Source of the DNA: Candidatus Hydrogenedentota bacterium
Lineage (GTDB): Bacteria > Hydrogenedentota > Hydrogenedentia > Hydrogenedentales > CAILVY01
Direction: 5' to 3'
Assembly (NCBI GenBank): GCA_903837785.1
Contig: CAILVY010000377.1
Span: 1-63,042 of the forward strand
Length of the DNA: 63,042 nucleotides
Part shown: piece by piece, positions 45,257 through 54,223 of the stretch
How positions within the stretch are numbered: the first letter of the stretch is position 1
Layout of the letters: every line of letters begins with the position of its first letter
The notes under the pieces: model-generated
Databases searched by the model: none
What the model saw: only the letters and a program-made list of their open reading frames with translations
What the model was told of the DNA's origin: nothing
Translations under genes and position numbers: made by a program

Positions 45257-46969
45257 ATGGGCCGTTTAGGGATTGTTCTGGCGACGGGCTGGTTGTTGTT
45301 CGGGGCGACCGCGCTGGCCGGGCCGCGCATCGGGCTGGCGGCGTTTCCGCCGACGCTGCGTATCGGCCAGGAAGGCCCGATCGAGGGCGCCGCGGCCGCG
45401 GAACTGGCGGGGGCGCGCGGGGAGTATGAGTCGGTCCAGGTGGCGGTGACGGCGCTGGACGGGGGGCTCAAGGGCGTGAACGTCAGCATGGGATCGTTGC
45501 GCAGCACGGACGGCCGCGAAGTGGCGCCGGAGTGCGTGGTGCTCTATCGCGAGGCGTACGTGCCGGTGCGGCACAGCGCGCCGCGGGCCACGTGCCCGCC
45601 GGGACTCGTCGCCGATCCGCTGATTCCCTTCAAGAACCCGTACACGGGCGAGTCCATTCCGGAACCCAGGTGGCACGGCGACGAACGCGAAGGCCCGAGG
45701 TTCGGGGCGGCGGGATTCGAGGTCTGGCAGGACCGGCATCAGCCCTTGTGGATGGATGTCCGGATTCCGCGCGATGCCGTTCCGGGGCTGTATGAAGGGA
45801 CGCTGCGGGTAACGGCGGATGGCGCCGCGGCCGCGGAGATGCCGGTGCGCGTGACCGTGTGGGATTTCACGCTGCCGGAGGGCCCGACGCACGAGAATCA
45901 CTTTGGGGGTGTGGAAGGGATCGCCGGCCATCATCATCTCAAGACGGATTCCGAGGCGTATCAGCGCCTGGAAGAACGATACGCGGAGATGCTGGCGGAA
46001 CACCGGATCAACCCCGCGATTCCCGGCCGGCTCCTGCCAAAGCCGGGGCCGGACGGCGCCCTTCAGGTGGATGAGGCGACGGACCGGGCGTTGAGCGACT
46101 TTGTCGCGCGATATCACGTCACGAATATTGGCATCCCGCACGCGCCGTTCGGCGACGCGCTGGGCGCGGACCGCGGGAAGGCGTTGCGCTTCTTTCAGTC
46201 CTGGCAGGAGTACCTCGAGAAGAAGGGATGGCTCGAGCGCGCCTATCATTACATGCTCGACGAGCCGAATGATCCGGAAGCCTATGAGCGGGTGCGGAGC
46301 CTCGGCGCGCTGGTGCACGAGGCCGCACCGCGCCTGCGCCGCCTCGTGGTGGAACAGCCTTACTGCGAGAATCCCGCGTGGGGCGCGCTCGATGGCGCGA
46401 TAGACCTCTGGTGTCCGCTTTTCGGGTTCATCCATGAGCCGAGCGTGCGGCGGGTGCAGGCGCAGGGTAACGCCGTGTGGAGCTACACCGCGCTGGTGCA
46501 GAGTGCGCCGCCCTATCATCCCGAGTTCGACACGGTGAAGGGCGATAATCCCCCGTACTGGCAGATCGATTTTCCCGTGACCGCCTACCGCATCGCGCCG
46601 TGGCTCAACCGGCGTTATGGCGTGACCGGGCTCCTCTACTGGTCCTGCGTGTACTGGGGCAGCCCGGACCGGAATCCTTGGGACGATCCCGGCTTCCGCA
46701 TCCGCTGGAACGGTGACGGCTTCCTGTTCTATCCGGGCGACGACGCGGGTATTGAAGGACCGGTCGCGTCGATTCGTCTCAAGAACCTCCGCGACGGCAT
46801 GGAGGATTTCGAGTACTTCGTGCTTCTGGAACAGCGCGGGGGCCGGGAGGTGGTCGAAGAACTGGTCCGCACGGCCGTGCCCACGTGGGGAAGCTGGGCG
46901 CAAGGTCCCGGCACGCTCCCCGGGCTGCGCCAGCGGCTCGCGGAAGCGATACTCCGGGGCGGCAAATAA
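45257..46969 (+). CDS. Exported GH123-like protein with DUF4091 domain
   Basis: 570 residues from ATG 45257 (GGGAGGGAA upstream). Sec signal ends near TALAGPR. Residues about 30-210 form an N-terminal beta-domain (AGARGEYESVQVAVTA, LWMDVRIPRDAVPGLYEGTLRV), then a (beta/alpha)8 barrel with YHYMLDEPNDPEAYERV, where the Asp-Glu pair matches the catalytic pair of GH123 N-acetylgalactosaminidases. The C-terminal region (GDDAGIEGPVASIRLKNLRDGMEDFEY) is the DUF4091 signature. It probably removes beta-linked N-acetylhexosamines; specificity is inferred. It is convergent with the ABC-importer genes, 10 bases apart. Confidence 0.85.
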   Translation: MGRLGIVLATGWLLFGATALAGPRIGLAAFPPTLRIGQEGPIEGAAAAELAGARGEYESVQVAVTALDGGLKGVNVSMGSLRSTDGREVAPECVVLYREAYVPVRHSAPRATCPPGLVADPLIPFKNPYTGESIPEPRWHGDEREGPRFGAAGFEVWQDRHQPLWMDVRIPRDAVPGLYEGTLRVTADGAAAAEMPVRVTVWDFTLPEGPTHENHFGGVEGIAGHHHLKTDSEAYQRLEERYAEMLAEHRINPAIPGRLLPKPGPDGALQVDEATDRALSDFVARYHVTNIGIPHAPFGDALGADRGKALRFFQSWQEYLEKKGWLERAYHYMLDEPNDPEAYERVRSLGALVHEAAPRLRRLVVEQPYCENPAWGALDGAIDLWCPLFGFIHEPSVRRVQAQGNAVWSYTALVQSAPPYHPEFDTVKGDNPPYWQIDFPVTAYRIAPWLNRRYGVTGLLYWSCVYWGSPDRNPWDDPGFRIRWNGDGFLFYPGDDAGIEGPVASIRLKNLRDGMEDFEYFVLLEQRGGREVVEELVRTAVPTWGSWAQGPGTLPGLRQRLAEAILRGGK

Positions 46970-46979
46970 CGGTGGGGCT

Positions 46980-47852
46980 TCAGGCCTTGAGCGCGCCGCT
47001 GGTGACGCCTTTCATGAAGGCGCGGGTGAAGAGGGTGAAGAGGATGCCGAGGGGGATGGCGGAGATCGTGTAGCCCGCGAACATCGGCCCGTATTGCCCG
47101 AGGACGCGGCCATAGTAGCGGAGCATGCCGACCGTGAGGACCATGACGTCCTCGTTCGAGGTGGTGACGAGCGGCCAGAGGAAGCTGTTCCAGACGCCGA
47201 GCGCGCTCATGATGGCGACGACGCCGAGGATGGGTTTGGAGAGCGGCAGGGCGATGTGCCAGAGCTGGCGGAAGAGCCCTGCTCCGTCCAGTTGCGCGGA
47301 CTCGAAGAGGGCCTGATCGAGTTGGGCGAAGAATCCGCGGAAGAGGAAGACGCCCATGATCTGCATGCCCGCGATGTAGGGGAGGATCATCACCCAGTAC
47401 GTGTCGAGCAGGCCGAGGCGCTGCACCCAGACGAACTGGGGGATGAGCATGAGCACGCCCGGAACCATCAGCATGGCGAGCATCATGTAGTAAATGATTT
47501 CGCGTCCGGGAAAGCGGTAGCGCGCGAAGAGGAATCCCGTCATGATCGAAAACGCGAGGATGCCGGCGATGCTCGCCGCGGTCACGAGAATGCTGTTGAA
47601 GATGAAGACTTTCAGGTCGCCATAGGCGCGGGCATAATTCTCGAAGGCGAGCGGCCAGGTGGGCGACCAGAAGCTGTGGTAGAACTGATGGGTGTCCTTG
47701 AACGAGGTCGTGATCATGAACAGGAAGGGAACGAAGGTCAGGAAGAGGAGGAGCAGCAGCGTGGCGCGCCACAGCACGCCGAAAACGCCGAGGCGTCGCA
47801 GCCGGCCGGGACGCGGCGCCGCAGCCTTCGTCACTTCAGGAGCCAGGTTCAT
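46980..47852 (-). CDS. Sugar ABC transporter permease, MalG type
   Basis: 290 residues from ATG 47852, overlapping the previous permease gene by 17 bases (translational coupling likely). About six membrane spans. The permease EAA loop is FESAQLDGAGLFRQLWHIALPL, typical of CUT1 (MalG-like) permeases, and the C-terminus YTISAIPLGILFTLFTRAFMKGVTSGALK is conserved in this family. It forms a heterodimer with the permease upstream. No ATPase gene is nearby, so a shared MsmX/UgpC-type ATPase elsewhere is expected. Confidence 0.92.
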   Translation of the reverse strand: MNLAPEVTKAAAPRPGRLRRLGVFGVLWRATLLLLLFLTFVPFLFMITTSFKDTHQFYHSFWSPTWPLAFENYARAYGDLKVFIFNSILVTAASIAGILAFSIMTGFLFARYRFPGREIIYYMMLAMLMVPGVLMLIPQFVWVQRLGLLDTYWVMILPYIAGMQIMGVFLFRGFFAQLDQALFESAQLDGAGLFRQLWHIALPLSKPILGVVAIMSALGVWNSFLWPLVTTSNEDVMVLTVGMLRYYGRVLGQYGPMFAGYTISAIPLGILFTLFTRAFMKGVTSGALKA

Positions 47853-48774
47853 AGTCGTCCGTCCGTACAAAGCGGTTGATGAGGATCGTGGAGAACAGGA
47901 GGAAGACGAGCAGCAGCAGCCCAATGGCCGCGGCATAGCCCATGCGTTCGAACACGAAGCCGTTCAGGTACATGTACAGGCCCGGCACCATGGTTTCGTA
48001 GCCCGGGCCGCCGTCGCGGGTGAGAATGTAGAGCGATTCGAATCCGTTCACGATGCCGATGAGGGTGACCACGACCAGCAGGCGGACCTGCGCCAGGATG
48101 AGCGGCACGTGAATGTGGAGAATCCGGCCCAGCGGGCTCATGCCGTCCACTTCCGCCGCTTCGAGAATGCTTTGCGGGATGTTGGTTAGTCCGGCGTAGT
48201 AGATGAGGACGTTGAATCCGTACGCGAACGGGAACCCGACACAGGCGACGGCCCACAGGGCGGTCTTCGGGTGGGAGAGCCAGCCGTAGATCCAGCGGTG
48301 GAGCCCCAGGGCTTCCATCAGGGCGGTCACGAGGCCCGCGTCGGAGTAGATGTATTGCCAGATCATGTAAATGACGACGCCCGGCACAATCATGGGCAAC
48401 ACAAGCGCCACCCGTGCCGCGTAACTCCACCGGTCCGAGCGGAGGTGGTATATCATCTCCGCGACGACGAACGGCACGCTGAGATTGACGAGGAAGACGA
48501 AGACCCCGAGTTTCAGCAGGTTCTGAAGGCTCTTCAGGAAGATGGGATCGTAAAACAGCTCGATGAAGTTCCGCAGGCCCACCCACACCGCGGGCTTGCC
48601 CGGGTCCCATTGGGTGAACGCGTGGTAAAAGGCCGAGATGGCGGGGATGTAATTGAACAGGATGAGGAACGAGACCGGCCCCAGCAGCAGCGCGTAGATC
48701 AGCCACAACGGCGGCTGGCCCGCGGAGTGCCTGGCATACCACGGGCGTTTTCTAACGCTGGGGGTCGAGTTCAC
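47836..48774 (-). CDS. Sugar ABC transporter permease, MalF/UgpA type
   Basis: 312 residues from GTG 48774, chosen because AAGGAGGT lies 8 bases upstream; it overlaps the end of the binding-protein gene by 23 bases. About six spans. The EAA motif is ILEAAEVDGMSPLGRILHIHVPL. The start YALLLGPVSFLILFNYIPAISAFYHAFT is typical of CUT1 MalF-like subunits. Substrate class is probably an oligosaccharide or glycerol-phosphate-type sugar, inferred from family only. Confidence 0.92.
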   Translation of the reverse strand: MNSTPSVRKRPWYARHSAGQPPLWLIYALLLGPVSFLILFNYIPAISAFYHAFTQWDPGKPAVWVGLRNFIELFYDPIFLKSLQNLLKLGVFVFLVNLSVPFVVAEMIYHLRSDRWSYAARVALVLPMIVPGVVIYMIWQYIYSDAGLVTALMEALGLHRWIYGWLSHPKTALWAVACVGFPFAYGFNVLIYYAGLTNIPQSILEAAEVDGMSPLGRILHIHVPLILAQVRLLVVVTLIGIVNGFESLYILTRDGGPGYETMVPGLYMYLNGFVFERMGYAAAIGLLLLVFLLFSTILINRFVRTDDYEPGS

Positions 48775-50287
48775 GAAGCAATACCTCCTTGCGTGTCTGC
48801 CAGATCGCTTCCATCTCGGTGAAATCCCAGACAACGTCCTTCTCGTGAGACTTTACCCACGCCGCAAAGTTTTCGTCGAGCACCTTGAGATAGGCGTCGA
48901 GTTCAAAGCCGTCCTGAAGATAATAGTCGAGCCAGCGCCGCCACACTTTCTTGTACTCGGGATCCATGGCTTCCATCCACTGGATCGCGCAGCTCTTGCG
49001 TTTGAAGATGTCGTCGAACGGCTGGAGGCGGGGGTCGGTCTTTGCCCCCTTCACATTGGGCTTGAAGATCAGGGCTTCGCCCGCGATGCGCTCGATGTTC
49101 TGCGGTGCCGACAGGTACATCAGGAAGTCCACGCACTCCTCGAGGCTGTTGTTGTAGATCGCGCTGTTCGTGATGTGCACCTGCGAGGCCGCCCCGCCAA
49201 TGAGCGTGGCCGGCGAGCCGGATGCGAAGCGCGAGGTCGCTCGGGTGATCGCGGGGACATAGCCGATTTCCCACTCGAAATCGATATGGGGGTCCTTGGT
49301 CATACGGCGGATCGTCCACGAGCCGTCCCAGTACACCGCGAGGCGGCCCGTGAGGAAGAGCCGGGTCGGATCGGAGAACTTGAGTTCCTTTGCCCAGTAC
49401 TGCCGCCATTCCTTGACGAGGCGGTTCATTTCACGCCAGCGGGGATCCCGGCTCGAGAAGAAGCCTTTCGTGAAAAGAAACCCGCCTTCCTGCGGATCGA
49501 TGAAATGTTCCTGATAATCCTTCACGTCGTCCCGTGAACTGATCGGATCGAGCGTGGGCAGCAAATCATGATAGATCATCTCGAACACGATGTCCTGCCC
49601 CCAGTCCGAGGCGAGGTTCATCTGCGAAGTGAGCGGGGTGAATCCGGCCTCCTGGATAATCTTGAAGTCCGCGAGCATTTCTTCCCACGTCTCGGGCTTC
49701 TTCGTGATGCCCAGTTTCCTGAGCAGCGTCATGTTGTAGAACCACCCCGTCTCGACCGTATCCATCGTGATGCAGTAGAGCTTGCCGTTCGGGGCGCGCT
49801 TGGAGTTTGTCAGCGCGATATTCGTGAAGCTGTCAATCCAGTGCTCGTTTCCCGGGATGTAGGGATTGGGGCGCTGCAGGAACTCGTCCAGGGGGATGAA
49901 CCACCCTTTGTCGATCGCCTGCCAGGCCACTTCCGTGTTCATCGTCACGATTTCCGGCGCGATCTTTCCGATGAGCTGGGTCTTCAGCCACTCGCCTTCC
50001 GTGGTGCCGGTGTTGATCATCAACTGGTACTTGACCGTGCACCCGGGATGCAGCTTCTCCCAGGCATCGGCGACATTACGGGCTTCCCGCACCGGTTCTC
50101 CGATGCCCCCGGGGATCATGCCCGGGGTGTACTGCCCGAAATCAGCGCGGATGAGCTTTGCCGCGGAAGGCGCCGACGTTCCGGATTGGGGTGGCGGCGC
50201 TGCCGGCGCCCCTTCGGCGAGCAGGCAGGTCCCCGCCAGAAGCAACCCGGCGAGGCATATTCCTCTGCATCTTTCCGCGAAAGCCAT
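48752..50287 (-). CDS. Extracellular solute-binding protein of a sugar ABC importer
   Basis: 511 residues from ATG 50287 (GGAAGGAAG about 4 bases upstream). Sec signal ends near AEGAPAAP. It is a family-1 (MalE-like) binding protein: APEIVTMNTEVAWQAIDKGWFIPLDEF, PNGKLYCITMDTVETGWFYNMTLLRKLG, ETWEEMLADFKIIQEAG, GRLAVYWDGSWTIRRM and LEECVDFLMYLSAPQN. It is longer than usual (about 420-450) by an extra C-terminal segment. It gives the importer its ligand specificity, which cannot be read here. First gene of a three-gene operon with both permeases. Confidence 0.92.
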   Translation of the reverse strand: MAFAERCRGICLAGLLLAGTCLLAEGAPAAPPPQSGTSAPSAAKLIRADFGQYTPGMIPGGIGEPVREARNVADAWEKLHPGCTVKYQLMINTGTTEGEWLKTQLIGKIAPEIVTMNTEVAWQAIDKGWFIPLDEFLQRPNPYIPGNEHWIDSFTNIALTNSKRAPNGKLYCITMDTVETGWFYNMTLLRKLGITKKPETWEEMLADFKIIQEAGFTPLTSQMNLASDWGQDIVFEMIYHDLLPTLDPISSRDDVKDYQEHFIDPQEGGFLFTKGFFSSRDPRWREMNRLVKEWRQYWAKELKFSDPTRLFLTGRLAVYWDGSWTIRRMTKDPHIDFEWEIGYVPAITRATSRFASGSPATLIGGAASQVHITNSAIYNNSLEECVDFLMYLSAPQNIERIAGEALIFKPNVKGAKTDPRLQPFDDIFKRKSCAIQWMEAMDPEYKKVWRRWLDYYLQDGFELDAYLKVLDENFAAWVKSHEKDVVWDFTEMEAIWQTRKEVLLRELDPQR

Positions 50288-50632
50288 CGTCTTCCTTCCC
50301 GGGGCCGTCCACTCTGCCCGGCAGCCGATCCGGGATTATCGGTGTTCTCCGGGGCGCATTGCCAGTTTTCCCCGGGCGGTCGCAAACGTTCACATGTTCA
50401 GGGATTCGCCTTGACACGTCCGGCAAAACGCTCGTAGAATCCTTCTATGACAATAAGGCGGCGCAGGATGCGTGGACCCCGGCGCTGGGAAGGTACGAAC
50501 GAAACGTAGTGCCATCATCTCCCTTCTGGCCGGAGTTGTACAGGCCGGAGACGATTCTGGTTCCTGCCCGAGAACACTCAAGAAGTTGCGAGGTTCCATG
50601 TCGATAGCAGTCGTGGAGGCGGCAAGCGCCGC
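50288..50632. other. Divergent regulatory region
   Basis: Lies between the binding-protein gene (minus) and the histidine-kinase gene (plus). It holds a strong plus-strand promoter (50411-50440) and two very short open frames (from 50447 and from 50598). The minus-strand importer promoter is not obvious. A GCAAACGTTCAC stretch near 50382-50393 is only weakly like a LacI-family site. Confidence 0.45.
50411..50440 (+). promoter_or_regulatory. Strong sigma70 promoter for the histidine kinase
   Basis: TTGACA (50411-50416), 18-base spacer, TAGAAT (50435-50440): 6/6 and 5/6 matches to consensus. Start expected near 50447, leaving a 185-base leader. Confidence 0.65.
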
Positions 50633-50636
50633 ATGA
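50598..50636 (+). CDS. Possible 12-codon leader peptide overlapping the kinase start
   Basis: ATG 50598 opens a 12-codon frame (MSIAVVEAASAA) that stops at TGA 50634-50636, so its stop overlaps the ATG of the kinase gene at 50633 as ATGA. CGAGG lies upstream of it, while the kinase ATG itself has only a distant GGAGG. Such overlaps often mean coupled translation. Whether the peptide is made is not known. Confidence 0.3.
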   Translation: MSIAVVEAASAA

Positions 50637-53600
50637 AACAGCTTGTGGCGGCGCTGAATCGCCTTTCCCAAGGAGAGCTGCCCGCAACGGGCCGGTCCAA
50701 GTGGTGGTGGATACCGGTGTTGAGCATCCTTGCCATCGCCGGAGGGGCGACGCTGCTCTCTTTTCGCCAGCACCACGCGGTCTCCCTGCTCACGACGGAG
50801 CACGGGACGCTCCAACAGGTGCGCCTTGACCTTGCGCAGGGGTATCGCCAGATCATGATGGCCGGGGCGCGTGCCGCCGCGTCCGGCCAGAAGCAGGGAA
50901 TGGCTCTCGTAGAACGCGCGGGCGAGGACCTCGATGCGTTCGTTGCCCGTTGTGAGCAATATGGCATCGGTGGCATCACGGAGTCCCGGAAGAAGGCCGT
51001 GCAATCGTCACTTGCCGCATTCCGGCAGGCGCTTGCCCCGCCAGCCGGTCCACCGGAGGCTGCGCCCGCCGAAGCCGCGCTCACCGCACGCCTTGACACC
51101 GTGCAGATTGCGTTTGACGCGGTGGATTCGGCGCTGATCGCGTTGGACGATCAAATCAAACAGGAAGTGGTCCGCACGGAACGCCGGCATCAATGGCAAT
51201 ATGTGGGTTTTCTGTGCGGGGCCGGGGTCTTGCTGGCGATATCGTTCGCCCTGATCCATGGCATCGGGCGGGCGCGGCGCGGCGCCGTAGAGGCGCTGAA
51301 CTCTGCCCAGGATTACATCGTCAACGTGGTGAACACGATTGGCGATCCGGTCTTCGTCAAGGATGAACAACACCGGATGGTGCTGGTCAATGACGCGGAA
51401 TGCGCGCTGACGGGGTGTTCCCGCGAAGAACTGATAGGGAAGTCTGATCCCGACTTCTTTCCGCCGGAACAGGCGGCGGTCTTCTGGGAGATGGACGACT
51501 GGGTCCTGAAGACGGGCAATGACAACGTCAATGAAGAAACCATCACCGACGCGGGCACGGGCGAGCTTCGCACGATAGTGACCCGGAAGACGCTGTATGT
51601 GGATCCGTCCGGACGCCGGTTCATTGTGGGCGTTATCCGGGACATTACGGAACGCAAGCGCATGGAGGAGGCGTTGCGCTCGAGCATCCTCCGCTATCGT
51701 TCGCTCTTCGAGAACATGATCGAGGGGTTTGCATACTGCCGGATGGAATACGACGCAGAGAACCGCCCGGTGGATTTTGTCTATCTCGACGTCAACAGCG
51801 CGTTCAGCCGCCTGACCGGCCTCGGGAATGTCCTCAACCGGCGGGTGACGGAGGTGATTCCCGGCATCCGCGAGGCCAATCCGGAGCTCTTTGAGATCTA
51901 CGGCCGGGTCGCTCTGTCGGGGACGCCTGAACGCTTTGAAATCAACTTCACCCCGCTGTCGCGGTGGTTGTCCGTTTCCGTGTACAGCACGGAGAAGGGC
52001 CGTTTCGTGGCCGTGTTCGACGACATTACCGAGCGCAAGCGCTCGGAGCAGGAACGCGAGACGACCGTGCGTATCCTGGAACTGCTGAATATAAGCAGCG
52101 ACAGCCGCGAGCTGATGAAGGCCATCATCTCCTACCTGAAGGAGTGGACCGGCTGTGAGGCCGTCGGGGTGCGTCTGCACGACGGCGACGATTACCCCTA
52201 TTTCGAAGTGAGCGGTTTCCCCGAGTCCTTTGTGCGGCTGGAGAGCAGCCTGTGCGCGCGGGACCTCAATGGGCAGGTGCTGCGCGATGAACGGGGGAAC
52301 CCGATACTGGACTGCATGTGCGGCAACATCCTGTGCGGCCGTTTCGATCCCAGCCAGCCGTTCTTCAGTCCGCGCGGGAGCTTCTGGTCCAATTGCACGA
52401 CCGAACTGCTGGCCAGCTCGACGGAGGAGGACCGGCAGTCACGCACGCGCAACCGCTGCAACGGGGAGGGCTACGAGTCGGTTGCACTGATTCCGTTGCG
52501 GAGCGAGTCCACGGTCTTTGGCCTTATCCAGTTGAACGACCGGCGCAAGGGCCTGTTCTCGCCCGCCCGGATCGAATTGCTCGAGCGTTTGGCCGACAGC
52601 ATTGCGCGGGCGCTTGCGGAGAAGCTGGCGCGCGAAGCGCTGCGTGAGAGCGAAGAGCGATTCAATCAGATCGCGGAACAAAGCCGCGAGATCATCTGGG
52701 AACTGGATGCCACCGGCCTCTTCACGTATGTCAGCCGCATGTCCGAACACCTGCTGGGCTACCGGCCCGAGGAACTGGTCGGCAAGGTCCGCTTCTTCGA
52801 GCTGTATCCGGAGGAGGGGCGCGAAGAGCATCTGTCGAAGCTGCGTGCGATTGCCCGGGAGAAGGCGCCTTTCCACGACATTGTAAGCCCGACACGCGCC
52901 AAAGACGGGCACATCGTCTGGATCTCGAGCAGCGGCATGCCCGTGCTGGATGAATGCGGGCAACTGCTGGGTTACCGGGGCTCGGACGCGGATATCACCG
53001 CACGCCGCTGGGCGGAGGAGGAACGGGAACGCCTGGAGGGGCAATTGCGGCAAGCGCAGAAGATGGAAGCCGTGGGGCAGTTGGCGGGCGGCATCGCGCA
53101 CGATTTCAACAATCTGCTGCAGGTGATCCTCGGGCATTTGGACCTGTTGCAGGGCGAACTGGATGCCGGCGACGCGACGGCCGCCCATCTCGACGAAGTC
53201 CGTGTTGCGGCCGAGCGCGCGGCGGAACTTGTCCAACAGTTGCTGGCCTTCAGCCGGCGCCAGGTGATTCAGCCCGTCAATTTGGATTTGAACGATCTCG
53301 TGCGCGGTGTGCTGAAGATGATCCGGCGCGTGATTGGCGAGCACATCGAGCTCTACTTCATACCCGGTGAACGGCTCGGCACAGTCTGCGTGGACAGGGT
53401 CCGGATCGAGCAAGTGCTGATGAACCTGTGCGTGAATGCCCGTGACGCGATGCCCGAGGGGGGCACGCTGACGATCGAGACCGAGAACGTGCTGGTCGGC
53501 GAAGACTATTGCCGGGAACACCCGTGGGCGACGATGGGACGTTATGCGTTGATGAGCGTGACGGACACGGGGCACGGGATGGATGAGTCGACGCGCGCGC

Positions 53601-54223
53601 AGATATTCGAGCCCTTCTTCACAACGAAGGAGGTGGGCCAGGGGACGGGACTCGGGCTGGCGACGGTCTACGGGATCGTGAAGCAACACAGCGGCCTGAT
53701 TCATGTTTACTCCGAGCCGGGCCTGGGGTCCACCTTCAAGATCTACATTCCGCTGGTCGAGCGGCTTGCCGAAGCCGTTGGCAGTAAGACGGAAGGCCGC
53801 GCGGTCGGGGGCACCGAGACGATTCTCGTCGCCGAAGATGAGGAAATGGTCCGGGGCCTGGTGGTCCAGATGCTTCGCCGCGCCGGATACACCGTGTTGA
53901 CCGCCTGCGATGGAGAAGAGGCCCTGCGCGTCTTTGAGGAGCACGCCGGGATGATCAGCCTCGCGCTGCTTGATGTCATGATGCCGAAGATTGGCGGACG
54001 CGAGGTCATGGCGCGGATTCAGGAACGCAATCCCAGGGTGCGCATTCTGTTCTCCAGCGGCTACAGCGAGAACGCCGTGCACACGAACTTCGTCGTGAAA
54101 GAAGGCCTCAATCTGATCAGCAAGCCCTATCGCCGGCAGGAATTGCTTCGCACTGTGCGAAAGGTCCTGGACGAGCAGGGGGGTGATTCGCCTCACGCAT
54201 CCGGGGCCGCGGGCGAGACATAG
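50633..54223 (+). CDS. Hybrid sensor histidine kinase: 2 TM, PAS-PAS-GAF-PAS, HisKA, HATPase, receiver
   Basis: 1,196 residues from ATG 50633. Two spans (about 24-42 and 187-206) flank a periplasmic helical domain. Then PAS 1 (about 222-345), PAS 2 (350-475), a GAF domain (480-670) with unusual cysteines (DCMCGNILCG, NCTTE, RNRCNG), and PAS 3 (675-800). HisKA: GGIAHDFNNLLQ with phospho-accepting His823. HATPase: N-box LMNLCVNARDAMPEGG, DTGHGMD and GQGTGLGLATVYG. Receiver: Asp1114 in LALLDVMMP and the conserved Lys in ISKPYRR. The clustered Cys in the GAF could bind a metal, heme or Fe-S centre (inference). The downstream partner is not encoded nearby. It is convergent with, and overlaps by 31 bases, the PPDK_N-type gene. 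Confidence 0.93.
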   Translation: MKQLVAALNRLSQGELPATGRSKWWWIPVLSILAIAGGATLLSFRQHHAVSLLTTEHGTLQQVRLDLAQGYRQIMMAGARAAASGQKQGMALVERAGEDLDAFVARCEQYGIGGITESRKKAVQSSLAAFRQALAPPAGPPEAAPAEAALTARLDTVQIAFDAVDSALIALDDQIKQEVVRTERRHQWQYVGFLCGAGVLLAISFALIHGIGRARRGAVEALNSAQDYIVNVVNTIGDPVFVKDEQHRMVLVNDAECALTGCSREELIGKSDPDFFPPEQAAVFWEMDDWVLKTGNDNVNEETITDAGTGELRTIVTRKTLYVDPSGRRFIVGVIRDITERKRMEEALRSSILRYRSLFENMIEGFAYCRMEYDAENRPVDFVYLDVNSAFSRLTGLGNVLNRRVTEVIPGIREANPELFEIYGRVALSGTPERFEINFTPLSRWLSVSVYSTEKGRFVAVFDDITERKRSEQERETTVRILELLNISSDSRELMKAIISYLKEWTGCEAVGVRLHDGDDYPYFEVSGFPESFVRLESSLCARDLNGQVLRDERGNPILDCMCGNILCGRFDPSQPFFSPRGSFWSNCTTELLASSTEEDRQSRTRNRCNGEGYESVALIPLRSESTVFGLIQLNDRRKGLFSPARIELLERLADSIARALAEKLAREALRESEERFNQIAEQSREIIWELDATGLFTYVSRMSEHLLGYRPEELVGKVRFFELYPEEGREEHLSKLRAIAREKAPFHDIVSPTRAKDGHIVWISSSGMPVLDECGQLLGYRGSDADITARRWAEEERERLEGQLRQAQKMEAVGQLAGGIAHDFNNLLQVILGHLDLLQGELDAGDATAAHLDEVRVAAERAAELVQQLLAFSRRQVIQPVNLDLNDLVRGVLKMIRRVIGEHIELYFIPGERLGTVCVDRVRIEQVLMNLCVNARDAMPEGGTLTIETENVLVGEDYCREHPWATMGRYALMSVTDTGHGMDESTRAQIFEPFFTTKEVGQGTGLGLATVYGIVKQHSGLIHVYSEPGLGSTFKIYIPLVERLAEAVGSKTEGRAVGGTETILVAEDEEMVRGLVVQMLRRAGYTVLTACDGEEALRVFEEHAGMISLALLDVMMPKIGGREVMARIQERNPRVRILFSSGYSENAVHTNFVVKEGLNLISKPYRRQELLRTVRKVLDEQGGDSPHASGAAGET

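Noticed and set aside
50382..50393. GCAAACGTTCAC as a LacI-family operator for the importer
   Set aside because: Only one half resembles the LacI-type centre, the symmetry is poor, and no LacI-family gene is in the window.
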